Assembly: GCA_900472395.1 (NCBI GenBank)
Contig: UCHV01000026.1
Location: 1 to 64,000 of the forward strand
DNA: 64,000 nt
Reading direction: 5' to 3'
Source: Hyphomicrobiales bacterium
GTDB taxonomy: Bacteria; Pseudomonadota; Alphaproteobacteria; Rhizobiales; Rhizobiaceae
Below are positions 36,298-45,195 of this stretch, piece by piece. Position 1 is the stretch's first letter. Each line of letters begins with the position of its first letter. The notes under the pieces are model-generated. The model was not told the DNA's origin. It worked only from the letters and a program-made list of their open reading frames with translations, and made no database searches. The position numbers were made by a program, and so were the translations under genes.

Positions 36298-36960
36298 TCA
36301 GAATTCCATGTCATCGCCGCCGTCATCCATTCCGGTGTCGGCGTCTTCCGCGGGTTGTTCCTGTGCGGGCGCAGGCGTTTGTGCAGCCTGCGCCTCGTTG
36401 CCGCCCATCATGCCGGCAATGGCATTGCCGAGCAGCACGCCGCCGGCCACACCCATGGCCGTCTGAGCCGCACCTGCCAGAAAACCGCCGCCACCCATGG
36501 GACCGCGCTGCGTTGTGCCCGAACGGCCCCATGGGCCGCTCGGCTGCCCAGCCTGCTGTCCGTCCGGCTGGCTGTTCGGGTCGGCATAGGCGTTCTGGGC
36601 ATGACCCTGATTGCCGTAAGCCGCCGAAGCCGCAGGTGGAGCGCCGCGATAGGCGGCACTGCTTGCCGGCTGCTGGCGTGGCTGGCTGTTGCTGCTGAAC
36701 ATGCTGGAGAAGAAACCTCCGCCGCCGGCCGGACGTGCCGAGGCCTGGTATTCCAGTTCCTCGATCCGACGTTGGGCAGCTTCGAGCGCCTGTTCCTGCA
36801 CGACGATGGTCTGTGCCATGAAATAGGGCGCTGCCGGCTGCGATGCGACACGCTGGTTGATGAAGGTTTCGGCCTCGCCGTCGCGCGCTCCGGTCTGGCC
36901 TTCAACCTGCTTCAGTTTACCGAACAGGCCGTCGATTGCTTGGCGGTCGTTCTGGTCCAT
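36298..36960 (-). CDS. DUF2076 domain protein
   Basis: A 220-aa protein with the DUF2076 pattern: an N-terminal MDQNDRQAIDGLFGKLKQVE, RDGEAETFI, a helix with PYFMAQTIVVQEQALEAAQ, a Gln/Gly/Ala/Pro-rich disordered middle, a GGGGFLAGAAQTAMGVAGGV hydrophobic segment and an Asp-rich tail. Function of the family is not established; it may be a periplasm- or membrane-associated ligand-binding protein. It directly follows the BI-1 gene (28 bases). Confidence 0.85.
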   Translation of the reverse strand: MDQNDRQAIDGLFGKLKQVEGQTGARDGEAETFINQRVASQPAAPYFMAQTIVVQEQALEAAQRRIEELEYQASARPAGGGGFFSSMFSSNSQPRQQPASSAAYRGAPPAASAAYGNQGHAQNAYADPNSQPDGQQAGQPSGPWGRSGTTQRGPMGGGGFLAGAAQTAMGVAGGVLLGNAIAGMMGGNEAQAAQTPAPAQEQPAEDADTGMDDGGDDMEF

Positions 36961-36988
36961 GAAGGATACTCCTTGTGTTCAGTCTGTC

Positions 36989-37702
36989 TTATTCTTCGCG
37001 CTGGCCGGTAAAATTGAGCAGCAGCTGGAAGATGTTGACGAAGTTCAGGTAGAGCGACAGCGCGCCCATGACGGCCATCTTCTGCTGGCTCTCCTGGTCG
37101 AAGTTTTCGGCATACTGTTCCTTGATGTTCTGCGTGTCCCACATGGTCAGGCCGAGGAAGACGATGATACCGATGACCGAGACGGCGAACTGCAGGGCGC
37201 TGGAGCCGAGGAAGATGTTGACGATCGAAGCGATCATCACGCCGATCAGGCCCATGATCATGAACGAGCCGAGCTTGGTGAGGTCACGCTTGGTGACGTA
37301 ACCGTAGAGGCTGGTCGCGCCGAACATGGTGGCGGCGATGAAGAAGGTGCGGGCGATGCTGGCGCCGGTGAACACGAGGAACACGGAAGCGAGCGAAAGA
37401 CCCATCACGGCGCAGAAGATCCAGAAGGTCATCTGGGCGGAAGCCGCCGACATGGACTGGATTTTGAACGAGAAGAAGAACACGAAGGCGAGCGGCGCCA
37501 GCATTACCACCCACTTGAGCGGGGTGGAGAAGATCGGCACGTACAGCGCCGGCGTGGTGCCGACGATGAAGGCGACGATACCGGTGATGACCAGGCCGAG
37601 ACCCATGTAATTGTAGATGCGCAGCATATGCTGGCGCAGGCCCTCGTCGAAATCCGCGCGGGACTGGACGGAGGAATTATAGCCGAAGCGGGGCGTATTC
37701 AT
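36989..37702 (-). CDS. Bax inhibitor-1 / YbhL-YccA family membrane protein
   Basis: A 237-aa protein with seven hydrophobic segments and the BI-1 signatures (YNYMGLGLVITGIVAF, IFCAVMGLSLASVFLVFTG, MWDTQNIKEQY). Family members include Ca2+ leak channels and YccA, a modulator of FtsH. It sits 21 bases after the anti-sigma gene on the same strand, so it is probably in the sigma/anti-sigma operon. The known ybhL leader RNA is not seen in the short spacer. Confidence 0.9.
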   Translation of the reverse strand: MNTPRFGYNSSVQSRADFDEGLRQHMLRIYNYMGLGLVITGIVAFIVGTTPALYVPIFSTPLKWVVMLAPLAFVFFFSFKIQSMSAASAQMTFWIFCAVMGLSLASVFLVFTGASIARTFFIAATMFGATSLYGYVTKRDLTKLGSFMIMGLIGVMIASIVNIFLGSSALQFAVSVIGIIVFLGLTMWDTQNIKEQYAENFDQESQQKMAVMGALSLYLNFVNIFQLLLNFTGQREE

Positions 37703-37723
37703 CAGATTGCTCCTCTTGTGATT

Positions 37724-38497
37724 TTAATAAAGCGTGTCGGCGAGGGCTTGCGCCTCGTCCTTCAACTGGTTGGCGTTTTGGGTTTCCGAAACGAGCGCGT
37801 AGGCGACTTCGCCGATCTGCCAGTAGGAAGCCTGAACGCCGGCGGATTTGGTCAATGTTGCCTGCTGCACGGCAAAACTGCCGGGGCGCACGGCAAACAA
37901 CGACAGTCGTTCGCGGCCATCACGCAGGATCGTCACTTCGACGCTGGGGCCAAAGGCGGATGGAAAGATCTGCACGTCCTTCACCTGCCAGTCGTCCGGA
38001 ATCTCCGGCATGACGATGGCCGTGGCGGAACGGATGCCGGCGGCATCGTAATTGGCCGCTTCCAGCTGCGATGGCATGGTTTCGCGCAGTTTCGACGTCG
38101 TGTGCGCACCGATGGCCGCATCGACGAAGCTTGGAACCGGCGTAGACGCTTCGACCGTGCTGGGCGCGAAAGGGCCGATCGTGCTGTTGGCAAACCAGCC
38201 TGCACACAGAAGCAGGCCGACGGCTGCGACGCGCTGGAGCGAATAGAAAATCCGGTGACGCGAAAGCGCGCCTTGCAGGCGGCGGGCTGCCTCTCGGGTT
38301 TCCGGGCGGCCATGCGTCGGCGCTTTTGCCAGCGCCAGTCGCAATTCACCACGGATGGAAAGGTCCGCCATCACCTTGGCGGCGATATCCGGGTGTTCGG
38401 AAAGATGGGCTTCCACCTCGATCCGGCGCGCGGTGTCGAGCTGGTCGTCCACATAGGCGTCGATATCGGTGGGCAGGATCGGGTCAACGGGTTTCAT
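37724..38497 (-). CDS. Anti-sigma factor
   Basis: A 257-aa membrane protein. The N-terminal cytoplasmic part (about residues 1-80, TDIDAYVDDQLDTARRIEVE) has the typical anti-sigma helical pattern but no zinc-binding HxxxCxxC. A membrane segment (VAAVGLLLCAGWFANSTIG) follows, and about 140 residues are periplasmic. It overlaps the ECF sigma gene by 14 bases, so translation is coupled. An ATG with GGAGGCGGA ribosome site was chosen at 38497; an in-frame TTG 15 bases upstream lies within that site. Confidence 0.85.
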   Translation of the reverse strand: MKPVDPILPTDIDAYVDDQLDTARRIEVEAHLSEHPDIAAKVMADLSIRGELRLALAKAPTHGRPETREAARRLQGALSRHRIFYSLQRVAAVGLLLCAGWFANSTIGPFAPSTVEASTPVPSFVDAAIGAHTTSKLRETMPSQLEAANYDAAGIRSATAIVMPEIPDDWQVKDVQIFPSAFGPSVEVTILRDGRERLSLFAVRPGSFAVQQATLTKSAGVQASYWQIGEVAYALVSETQNANQLKDEAQALADTLY

Positions 38498-39029
38498 CGC
38501 GTCCGCCTCCAATGATCTTCAGGTGATTGGGTGTTCCGCCGCGTCGGCCTTCCTCGAAGGCGCGCAGCTTTTCACGCGCGCGGGAAATTCGAGACATCAA
38601 CGTGCCGACGGGAATGGACAGCGCTGTCGCGGCTTCCTGATAGGAAAGGCCTTCTATCGCCACGAGATGCAACGCATCGCGCTGTTCGTCCGGCAGCGCG
38701 TGGAATGCCTCGCGCAACTGTTTCAGGCGGATCGAATGGTTTGGGTCCGTCTGTTCGACGGTATCGACCAGATAGGCCGCATCGTCGTGGCGGCGGTCGA
38801 GCGATTTTGCCCGGCGCAGGCGGTCGATATGGGTGTTGTGTACGATCGACAGCAGCCAGTTGCGCAGGTTGCCGCCGGTGCGGAAGGTCGCCTTGCGCTC
38901 ATAGGCACGCACCAGCGCGTCATGCACCAGATCCTCGGCATCGTCCGGATGGCGAACAAGCGAGCGCGCGTAACGGCGCAAGCTCGAAAGCTGTGCCAGA
39001 ACGTCGAAAGGCTGTCGTTTGTTGCTCAT
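38484..39029 (-). CDS. ECF sigma factor
   Basis: A 181-aa sigma factor with region 2 (RSLVRHPDDAEDLVHDALVR and GNLRNWLLSIVHNTHID) and region 4 (LPDEQRDALHLVAIEGLSYQ and GTLMSRISRAREKL). It precedes and overlaps its putative anti-sigma gene, the common arrangement. The start at 39029 is the ATG just next to the promoter-like element described at 39037. Which stress it answers to is not evident. Confidence 0.92.
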   Translation of the reverse strand: MSNKRQPFDVLAQLSSLRRYARSLVRHPDDAEDLVHDALVRAYERKATFRTGGNLRNWLLSIVHNTHIDRLRRAKSLDRRHDDAAYLVDTVEQTDPNHSIRLKQLREAFHALPDEQRDALHLVAIEGLSYQEAATALSIPVGTLMSRISRAREKLRAFEEGRRGGTPNHLKIIGGGRDETR

Positions 39030-39036
39030 GACCGAA

Positions 39037-39064
39037 TATACGCAAGCCGGGCGTCGTTTATTCC
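39037..39064 (-). promoter_or_regulatory. ECF-type promoter of the sigma/anti-sigma operon
   Basis: On the minus strand GGAATAA (39058-39064) and CGTATA (39037-39042) are separated by 15 bases, a typical ECF promoter. The -10 ends eight bases before the ATG, so the mRNA would be leaderless or nearly so, and the sigma factor is probably autoregulated. Confidence 0.5.
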
Positions 39065-39155
39065 GCTCGGACCAAAATTTTTTCGGCGTAGAACCCACGC
39101 AGCTAAAGCGAAGCCGTTTCCGGTCTGGTCATGTCATGGGAAGTGATCTGAAGAA

Positions 39156-39328
39156 AAATGGAGCGGGTGAAGCGATTCGAACGCTCGACCCTAACCTTGG
39201 CAAGGTTATGCTCTACCCCTGAGCTACACCCGCTCATTATCCACCGGTCCGGGGTAGTTATGCTGGAACCGTGGGCCGCATCGCTGCGACGAGGCGGTGT
39301 ATCGCTCAAACCATTTTCAAATGCAACA
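39156..39328. repeat. 173-bp duplicated segment, copy 1 (with tRNA-Gly)
   Basis: This segment is identical to 39472-39644 except for one base (A at 39313 against G at 39629). It includes the tRNA and 95 bases upstream of the tRNA in its direction of transcription. The copies are offset by 316 bases. Confidence 0.93.
39159..39233 (-). tRNA. tRNA-Gly (GCC), copy 1
   Basis: On the minus strand GCGGGTG pairs with CACCCGC for a 7-bp acceptor stem. The anticodon stem-loop is TAACC-TTGCCAA-GGTTA, anticodon GCC, and the TTCGAAT T-loop is present. The CCA end is encoded (T then CCA). Length is 75 nt. Confidence 0.97.
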
Positions 39329-39471
39329 CCTTTGTGACGAGGTGGACGCATTTTTTCTGACGGTGTTTGTGGAAAAGATACCAACGCCGAATGCGCGCAC
39401 GGCCGCAAACGCCAAGCGGTTGAGGCGCTGCGTAGCGCATCATTTCGCGTATTTTTATATCGCAAGTAGAG

Positions 39472-39644
39472 AAATGGAGCGGGTGAAGCGATTCGAACGC
39501 TCGACCCTAACCTTGGCAAGGTTATGCTCTACCCCTGAGCTACACCCGCTCATTATCCACCGGTCCGGGGTAGTTATGCTGGAACCGTGGGCCGCATCGC
39601 TGCGACGAGGCGGTGTATCGCTCAAACCGTTTTCAAATGCAACA
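39472..39644. repeat. 173-bp duplicated segment, copy 2 (with tRNA-Gly)
   Basis: Second copy of the segment at 39156-39328, with one mismatch. The spacer between copies (39329-39471, 143 bases) is unrelated. Confidence 0.93.
39475..39549 (-). tRNA. tRNA-Gly (GCC), copy 2
   Basis: Identical in sequence to copy 1: GCGGGTG/CACCCGC acceptor stem, TTGCCAA anticodon loop (GCC), encoded CCA. Confidence 0.97.
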
Positions 39645-39808
39645 GGGAAATTGCTCGCATGCGAAGAAAATCGAGAGGTGATCGATAAAAGGCCGGTCTG
39701 CGGGCGGACAAGCGGTCATCGCCGGTCTGAACATGCCGTTTGCAGCCCTTGTTGCCGGCACAAGCGCTGTCTAATGTCGCTGCAACACGCAAATGGAACC
39801 CGCAAGAG

Positions 39809-40333
39809 ATGACCGAGACCGTTGATCCCACAGTGCTGCCCGCAACCGCCGCCGATCTTTTCAGCTTTCTGGATAATCTCGGTATCGCACATGCGACCAA
39901 AACCCATGCACCGGTGTTCACCGTTTCGGAATCGGAAAGCCTGCGTGACGAAATTCCCGGTGCTCACACCAAAAACCTCTTCGTGAAGGACAAGAAGGAC
40001 CAGTATTTTGTCGTGACCGTCGAAGAGCGGGCCGAAGTGGACCTGAAGACCATTCACAAGGTCATCGGTGCGTCCAGTCGAGTGTCTTTCGGAAAGCCGG
40101 AAAAGATGATCGAGTTTCTGGGTGTCGTGCCCGGCTCGGTCACGGTGTTTGCAGCGTTCAACGACAAGGACAAGAACGTGACTTTTGTCGTCGACGAGGC
40201 GCTGATGGAACATGACATCATCAATGGTCACCCGCTGTCCAACGATGCCACGACGTCTGTTTCGACTACAGATCTCATCCGCTTCTTCAAGGCGACGGGG
40301 CATGAGCCGCTTGTCTTGAAAGTAACGGGCTGA
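39809..40333 (+). CDS. proX: Prolyl-tRNA editing protein ProX/PrdX
   Basis: A 174-aa YbaK/ProX-domain protein that removes wrong amino acids (Ala or Cys) from tRNA-Pro. It has a catalytic-region pattern TKNLFVKDKKDQYFVVTVEE and a GSVTVFAAFNDKDKNVTFVV core. The ATG at 39809 follows CAAGAG; an upstream frame exists but is not the family start. Confidence 0.88.
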   Translation: MTETVDPTVLPATAADLFSFLDNLGIAHATKTHAPVFTVSESESLRDEIPGAHTKNLFVKDKKDQYFVVTVEERAEVDLKTIHKVIGASSRVSFGKPEKMIEFLGVVPGSVTVFAAFNDKDKNVTFVVDEALMEHDIINGHPLSNDATTSVSTTDLIRFFKATGHEPLVLKVTG

Positions 40334-40391
40334 CATACGATCTTTTCCGTCTACATATAGAAGAAATCAGACACCTTGCTGGGAGACCATC

Positions 40392-41435
40392 ATGAGCGAC
40401 ACGAACAATCCTTATGGCGGCAGCCAGTACGGCGGCGGCTCCTATGGCGGCCAGTCTTATGGTGGTGGCACCTCGGTTTCCTATGGTGGTTCGCCCGCCG
40501 CACCGGCACCTGCTGCCGCAGCGCCGGTGGCCGCTGCATCCGCGCCCGCACCGGTTGGTGATGTGATCGTCGATACGACGACGGCTGGTTTCACCAGGGA
40601 TGTTCTGGAAGAGTCCCGTATCCGTCCGGTGCTGGTCGATTTCTGGGCGCCGTGGTGCGGTCCGTGCAAGCAGTTGACACCCGTCATCGAAAAAGTGGTC
40701 AATGACGCCGGCGGTGCCGTCCGTCTGGCCAAGATGAACATCGACGATCATCCGTCCATTCCCGGCCAGCTCGGCATCCAGTCCATTCCGGCCGTCATTG
40801 CCTTTGTCGATGGCCGTCCGGTCGATGGTTTCATGGGCGCGGTGCCGGAAAGCCAGGTGCGCGAATTCGTCGAAAAGCTCGCAGGCCCTCCCGGCGCCGA
40901 TCAGGCCGCCGAAATCGAGGCTGTGTTGAGCGAAGCAGAAGGTCTACTGGCTGCAGGCCAGGTGCAGGAAGCAGCCCAGCTTTACGGCGCGGTTCTGCAG
41001 GCAGATCAGGAAAACGCAAAGGCTGCCGCCGGCATGATGCAGTGCCTGATCGCGCTGGGTGAAACCGCGCGTGCGTCGCAGATGCTCGCCTCGCTGCCGG
41101 AAGAAATGGTCAACGACCCGGCTATCCAGGCGGTAAAGACGAAGCTCGAGCAGATCGAGGAAGCCCGCAAGCTTGGTGATCCGGTGGCGCTGGAGCAGGC
41201 GATTTCCGCCAATCCGGATGATCACGAAGCGCGCATGAACCTCGCAAAAATCCTCAATGTGCAGGGAGAGCGTGAAGCTGCGGCTGAACACCTGCTCACC
41301 ATCATGCGCAAGGATCGCACTTTCGACGAGGATGGGGCCCGTCGCCAGCTTCTGCAGTTCTTCGAAGTCTGGGGTCCGAAGGATCCGGCCACCATCTCGG
41401 CGCGTCGCCGTCTGTCGTCCATTCTGTTTTCCTGA
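40392..41435 (+). CDS. Thioredoxin-fold co-chaperone CnoX/YbbN with TPR-like domain
   Basis: A 347-aa protein. Residues about 5-40 are Gly/Ser/Tyr-rich repeats, then Ala/Pro-rich linker, then a thioredoxin domain with WCGPC (about residues 88-92), then C-terminal TPR-like helices (EIEAVLSEAEGLLAAG on). This is the CnoX/YbbN plan: a holdase linked to GroEL and oxidative stress, with an intact CGPC redox motif. The Gly/Tyr-rich start is an extension not seen in the Escherichia coli protein. Confidence 0.9.
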   Translation: MSDTNNPYGGSQYGGGSYGGQSYGGGTSVSYGGSPAAPAPAAAAPVAAASAPAPVGDVIVDTTTAGFTRDVLEESRIRPVLVDFWAPWCGPCKQLTPVIEKVVNDAGGAVRLAKMNIDDHPSIPGQLGIQSIPAVIAFVDGRPVDGFMGAVPESQVREFVEKLAGPPGADQAAEIEAVLSEAEGLLAAGQVQEAAQLYGAVLQADQENAKAAAGMMQCLIALGETARASQMLASLPEEMVNDPAIQAVKTKLEQIEEARKLGDPVALEQAISANPDDHEARMNLAKILNVQGEREAAAEHLLTIMRKDRTFDEDGARRQLLQFFEVWGPKDPATISARRRLSSILFS

Positions 41436-41543
41436 ACGGATAGGCTTGCGTTTCGGCATGATCGCCCCACATTACCCGTGAGGCGGTCAGCCGGCATGAA
41501 ACAGGGCCGCGGGAGGGATCGCCGGAACTTCCGGAGGTTAGGC

Positions 41544-42215
41544 ATGCATGTTGGCAACGCGCGATATCTGAAACTCGAGGATATTCCCGAAAAAATCCCG
41601 GTTTTCCCCCTGACGGGCGCACTGCTTCTGCCCGGCGGCCAATTGCCCCTCAATATTTTCGAGCCGCGTTATCTCGCCATGTTCGATCAGGCAATTTCCG
41701 GCAATCGCCTTATCGGCATGGTTCAGCCTGCCATGGGAGAACACGAGGGCGAGGAAAGTGCCCGATCCGCACTCAGCCATATCGGCTGCGTAGGGCGTAT
41801 CACGTCCTTCGGCGAGACGGGCGACGGCCGCTACATCACCTCACTCAGCGGCATTTGCCGTTTTCGGCTGATCGAGGAAATCGGTGATGGCCATCCATTT
41901 CGCACCTTCAAGATTTCACCCTTTCTGTCAGACCTGACGGACGATGACGAGGCTTCCGTCGATCGCGAAGCGTTGTTGCGGGTGTTTCGCGCCTATCTCG
42001 ATGCGAACAAGCTGGAAGCGGACTGGGAAAGCGTGGAACGTGCCGGAAATCGCACGCTGGTCAACTCGCTGTCGATGATGTCCCCTTTCGGCCCTGCCGA
42101 AAAACAGGCATTGCTGGAGGCTCCGGACCTGAAGTCCCGCGCCGAAACGTTGATCGCCATCACCGAGATCCTTTTGGCGCGCGGCTTCGGTGAAACCGAG
42201 ACAATGCTGCAATAG
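41544..42215 (+). CDS. LON-substrate-binding-domain protein
   Basis: A 223-aa protein consisting of a Lon N-terminal (substrate-binding) domain ([34 protein letters not shown]) without ATPase or protease parts. Such stand-alone proteins may act as adaptors. A CCGGAGG ribosome site lies before the ATG at 41544. It is five bases from the next small gene. Confidence 0.87.
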   Translation: MHVGNARYLKLEDIPEKIPVFPLTGALLLPGGQLPLNIFEPRYLAMFDQAISGNRLIGMVQPAMGEHEGEESARSALSHIGCVGRITSFGETGDGRYITSLSGICRFRLIEEIGDGHPFRTFKISPFLSDLTDDDEASVDREALLRVFRAYLDANKLEADWESVERAGNRTLVNSLSMMSPFGPAEKQALLEAPDLKSRAETLIAITEILLARGFGETETMLQ

Positions 42216-42220
42216 GCGCG

Positions 42221-42412
42221 ATGATGGACGAAAAACTGAGCAAGGTTAATCCAAAGCTCCTGGAACTGCTGGTATGCCCGCTGACAAAGGGTCGGCTGGT
42301 ATTCCAGCGTGATACCAACGAGCTTGTTTCGGAAGGGGCGCGGCTCGCTTATCCGATCCGCGACGGTATTCCGATCATGCTCGTCTCCGAAGCGCGCAAG
42401 CTCGAAGATTGA
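42221..42412 (+). CDS. Trm112-family zinc-ribbon-like protein
   Basis: A 63-aa protein with [16 protein letters not shown] and [20 protein letters not shown], the Trm112/YcaR signature. Only one Cys of the usual zinc site remains (CPL). Such proteins activate SAM-dependent methyltransferases in eukaryotes; the bacterial role is poorly known. It starts five bases after the LON-domain gene and is probably co-transcribed. Confidence 0.88.
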   Translation: MMDEKLSKVNPKLLELLVCPLTKGRLVFQRDTNELVSEGARLAYPIRDGIPIMLVSEARKLED

Positions 42413-42421
42413 CGGCTTCGC

Positions 42422-43636
42422 TTAGATGGCTTGTCCAGCCAAGAGGCGCGGTCCGCCCTTTTCCGCCGTGCCGGCGGCTTCACCGATGAAATAGGATTTG
42501 ACGCCCGGCAGTCGCTCGACAATGCCGAGGCCCAGATCACGGGCGATGCGGATTGGGCCGACATCGTTGGAGAACAGCCGGTTCAACACATCGGTCGTCA
42601 CGCCCATTCGGAACGTATCGAAGCGGCGCCAGGACTGGTAGCGCTCCAGCACGTTGAGCGAGCCGATATCGAGGCCAAGCCGGTCTGCCTCGACCACGGT
42701 TTCCGCGAGGGCCGCGACATCCTTGAAGCCGAGATTGAGGCCCTGGCCGGAAATCGGGTGAATGCCGTGTGCCGCATCGCCCGCCAGCGCAAACCGCTGC
42801 GCCACGAAGGCGCGTGACAGGGTGAGGCCGAGAGGGAAGGCCTTGCGCCCACCAAGAACACGCAGTTCACCCAGCTTGTGGCCAAAGCGTCTCTGCAATT
42901 CTTCTTCGAAAACCAGATCGTCGGAAGCGACCAGCCGATCCGCGTCGGCCGTGCGTTCGGTCCAGACCAGAGACGAACGATTGCCGGTAAGCGGTAGAAT
43001 CGCAAACGGGCCGGATGGCAAAAAGTGTTCCTCGGCCACGCCGTCATGCGGACGCTCGTGCTCGACTGTCGTGACGATGCCGGACTGATCGTATTTCCAA
43101 TTCACCGTCTTGATGCCGGCCATGTCGCGCAGTTTCGAGCGCACACCGTCGCAGGCGACGAGAAGGCGGGTTTCGACCGTCGAGCCATCCGAAAGTGAAA
43201 GTGTCGTTGCCGTGTTGCCGGTCACGAAGCCGGTGCCGGAAACGCCGTGGCGAATGGTGATGCCAAGCCGGCCGCAGGCATTGCGCAGTGCCCGTACCAT
43301 CGAGACATTAGGGATCATGTGGGCGAATGGCCGACCTTCCTCCACGTCACCATCGAAGGTGAGGAAAACCGGGCGGACGGGATCGGATGTGCGTGAATCG
43401 GTGACGATCATGCGGTTGATCGGCTGCGCATCCGGCAAAATTTCCTGCCAGGCGCCAAAAACGTCGAGCATGCGGCTGGCGGCGGCGATCACGGCAGAGG
43501 CGCGTTCGTCTTTCTCCCATATGCCTTCGGGTGCCGCCTCGATCACCTCGACGGCGAGATGCGGCGCTGCCTGCTTGACGGCCACCGCGGCGCTGAGGCC
43601 CACATAGCCGCCTCCGACGATCAGCATGTCCAGCAT
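42422..43636 (-). CDS. UbiH/UbiF/VisC/COQ6-type FAD hydroxylase (ubiquinone biosynthesis)
   Basis: A 404-aa flavin monooxygenase. The N-terminal FAD motif is LIVGGGYVGLSAAVAV, the second is LLVACDGVRSKLRDMAG, and GDAAHGIHPISGQGLNLGFKD binds the flavin. It hydroxylates the ubiquinone ring. The exact ring position (UbiH, F or L type) cannot be assigned from sequence alone. AGGCTCAA precedes the ATG. It is divergent from tesB. Confidence 0.87.
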   Translation of the reverse strand: MLDMLIVGGGYVGLSAAVAVKQAAPHLAVEVIEAAPEGIWEKDERASAVIAAASRMLDVFGAWQEILPDAQPINRMIVTDSRTSDPVRPVFLTFDGDVEEGRPFAHMIPNVSMVRALRNACGRLGITIRHGVSGTGFVTGNTATTLSLSDGSTVETRLLVACDGVRSKLRDMAGIKTVNWKYDQSGIVTTVEHERPHDGVAEEHFLPSGPFAILPLTGNRSSLVWTERTADADRLVASDDLVFEEELQRRFGHKLGELRVLGGRKAFPLGLTLSRAFVAQRFALAGDAAHGIHPISGQGLNLGFKDVAALAETVVEADRLGLDIGSLNVLERYQSWRRFDTFRMGVTTDVLNRLFSNDVGPIRIARDLGLGIVERLPGVKSYFIGEAAGTAEKGGPRLLAGQAI

Positions 43637-43716
43637 TTGAGCCTCCGTTCGCTATTGCATTTTATGGTCTATATAGAGCATGCCTCTCCGGCTTCCTATC
43701 ACCGGGACTGATCAAA

Positions 43717-44604
43717 ATGCCGCATAACGACGATTCCACGCGCTCCGCCATGGATGGCCTTCTCGCCACGCTCGATCTCGAAAAGCTCGAGGAAAACCTG
43801 TTTCGCGGCAAAAGCCCCAAGGTTGGCTGGCAGCGTGTTTTTGGCGGGCAGGTGATCGCGCAGGCGCTTGTCGCCGCGCAGCGCACCGTGGATGCGGATC
43901 GTTTCACCCATTCGCTGCACGCCTATTTCCTGCGTCCCGGCGATCCGGCTGTGCCGATCGTCTATCAGGTGGAGCGCATGCGGGATGGCTCCAGTTTCAC
44001 CACCCGCAGCGTCGTCGCCGTCCAGCATGGGCATCCAATCTTTACCATGACGGTGTCGTTCCAGATCGATGAACCCGGTTTCGATCACCAGATCGCCATG
44101 CCCGATGTTCCTCCGCCGGAGCAGCTTTTGGGTGAAGAAGAGTTCCAGGCGCAGGTACTCACTCATGCGCCTGAAGCCATCCGTCGCTACTGGAGCCAGA
44201 AACGGCCGGTCGAATTTCGCCCCACCTCGCTGCGTCATTACATGACGCGCGAAAAACTCGATCCCGAGCAGCATGTCTGGGTGCGCACCACCGGTGCCGT
44301 GCCGGAAGATCGCGGCACGCAGGCGGCAGTGCTTGCCTATCTGTCCGACATGACTTTGCTCGATACTTCGCTTTATGCGCATGGCTCGACGATCTTCGAT
44401 CCCGGCATTCAGGCGGCCAGCATCGACCACGCCATGTGGTTCCATCGTCCCGTCGCGTTCGATGACTGGTTGCTCTACACGCAGGACAGCCCGAATGCGC
44501 GCGGTGCCCGCGGAATGACCCGCGGCAGCATTTTTACGCGTTCCGGCGTACTGGTGGCATCGGTGGCACAGGAAGGCCTGATTCGCAAACGGGCAAATGA
44601 CTAA
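43717..44604 (+). CDS. tesB: Acyl-CoA thioesterase II TesB
   Basis: A 295-aa double-hotdog thioesterase. It has VFGGQVIAQALVAAQRTV, YFLRPGDPAVPIVYQVER and the C-terminal STIFDPGIQAASIDHAMWFH region. It hydrolyses medium- and long-chain acyl-CoA in the cytoplasm. It ends at a hairpin terminator and stands alone. Confidence 0.94.
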   Translation: MPHNDDSTRSAMDGLLATLDLEKLEENLFRGKSPKVGWQRVFGGQVIAQALVAAQRTVDADRFTHSLHAYFLRPGDPAVPIVYQVERMRDGSSFTTRSVVAVQHGHPIFTMTVSFQIDEPGFDHQIAMPDVPPPEQLLGEEEFQAQVLTHAPEAIRRYWSQKRPVEFRPTSLRHYMTREKLDPEQHVWVRTTGAVPEDRGTQAAVLAYLSDMTLLDTSLYAHGSTIFDPGIQAASIDHAMWFHRPVAFDDWLLYTQDSPNARGARGMTRGSIFTRSGVLVASVAQEGLIRKRAND

Positions 44605-44651
44605 TATTTAGACGTTGGAAAAATTCCGCTAAAAAATTGAGCATTATTCTG

Positions 44652-44688
44652 GCCGCTGAGCTCCTCGAGCTTGGCGGCATTTTATTTT
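44652..44688 (+). terminator. Terminator of tesB
   Basis: GCCGCTGAGCTC and GAGCTTGGCGGC pair over 12 bases (two G-T wobbles), followed by ATTTTATTTT. It lies about 47 bases after the tesB stop. Confidence 0.85.
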
Positions 44689-44726
44689 GATGTTTAATTT
44701 CAGAATCTTAGCTCTCATTTCGAAAC

Positions 44727-44742
44727 TGGCACGCGCCTTGAA
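44727..44742 (+). promoter_or_regulatory. Sigma-54-like promoter of glnK-amtB
   Basis: TGGCAC (44727-44732) and TTGAA (44738-44742) place the GG and the -12 element exactly 12 bases apart as in sigma-54 promoters; the -12 GC is replaced by GA, a departure from consensus. The position (about 87 bases before glnK) fits nitrogen-regulated transcription by NtrC. Confidence 0.6.
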
Positions 44743-44810
44743 TGGTGTCTGTCAGTCGATGCGCCTGATCAGCCCGTCGATCAGGGAACATCGGCCATTC
44801 GCCGACATAA

Positions 44811-45167
<357 letters not shown>

Positions 45168-45195
45168 GCAGGGCGGTCAGGGGAGTTTTCAAGCT

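Noticed and set aside
37703-37723. ybhL-leader RNA expected before the BI-1 gene
   Set aside because: Only 21 bases separate it from the anti-sigma gene, too short for the known motif.
39265-39290. GGAAC-N17-CGAC in the tRNA-Gly duplication
   Set aside because: The -10 is CGAC rather than CGTT, and the orientation is opposite to the tRNA genes; not a credible EcfG promoter.
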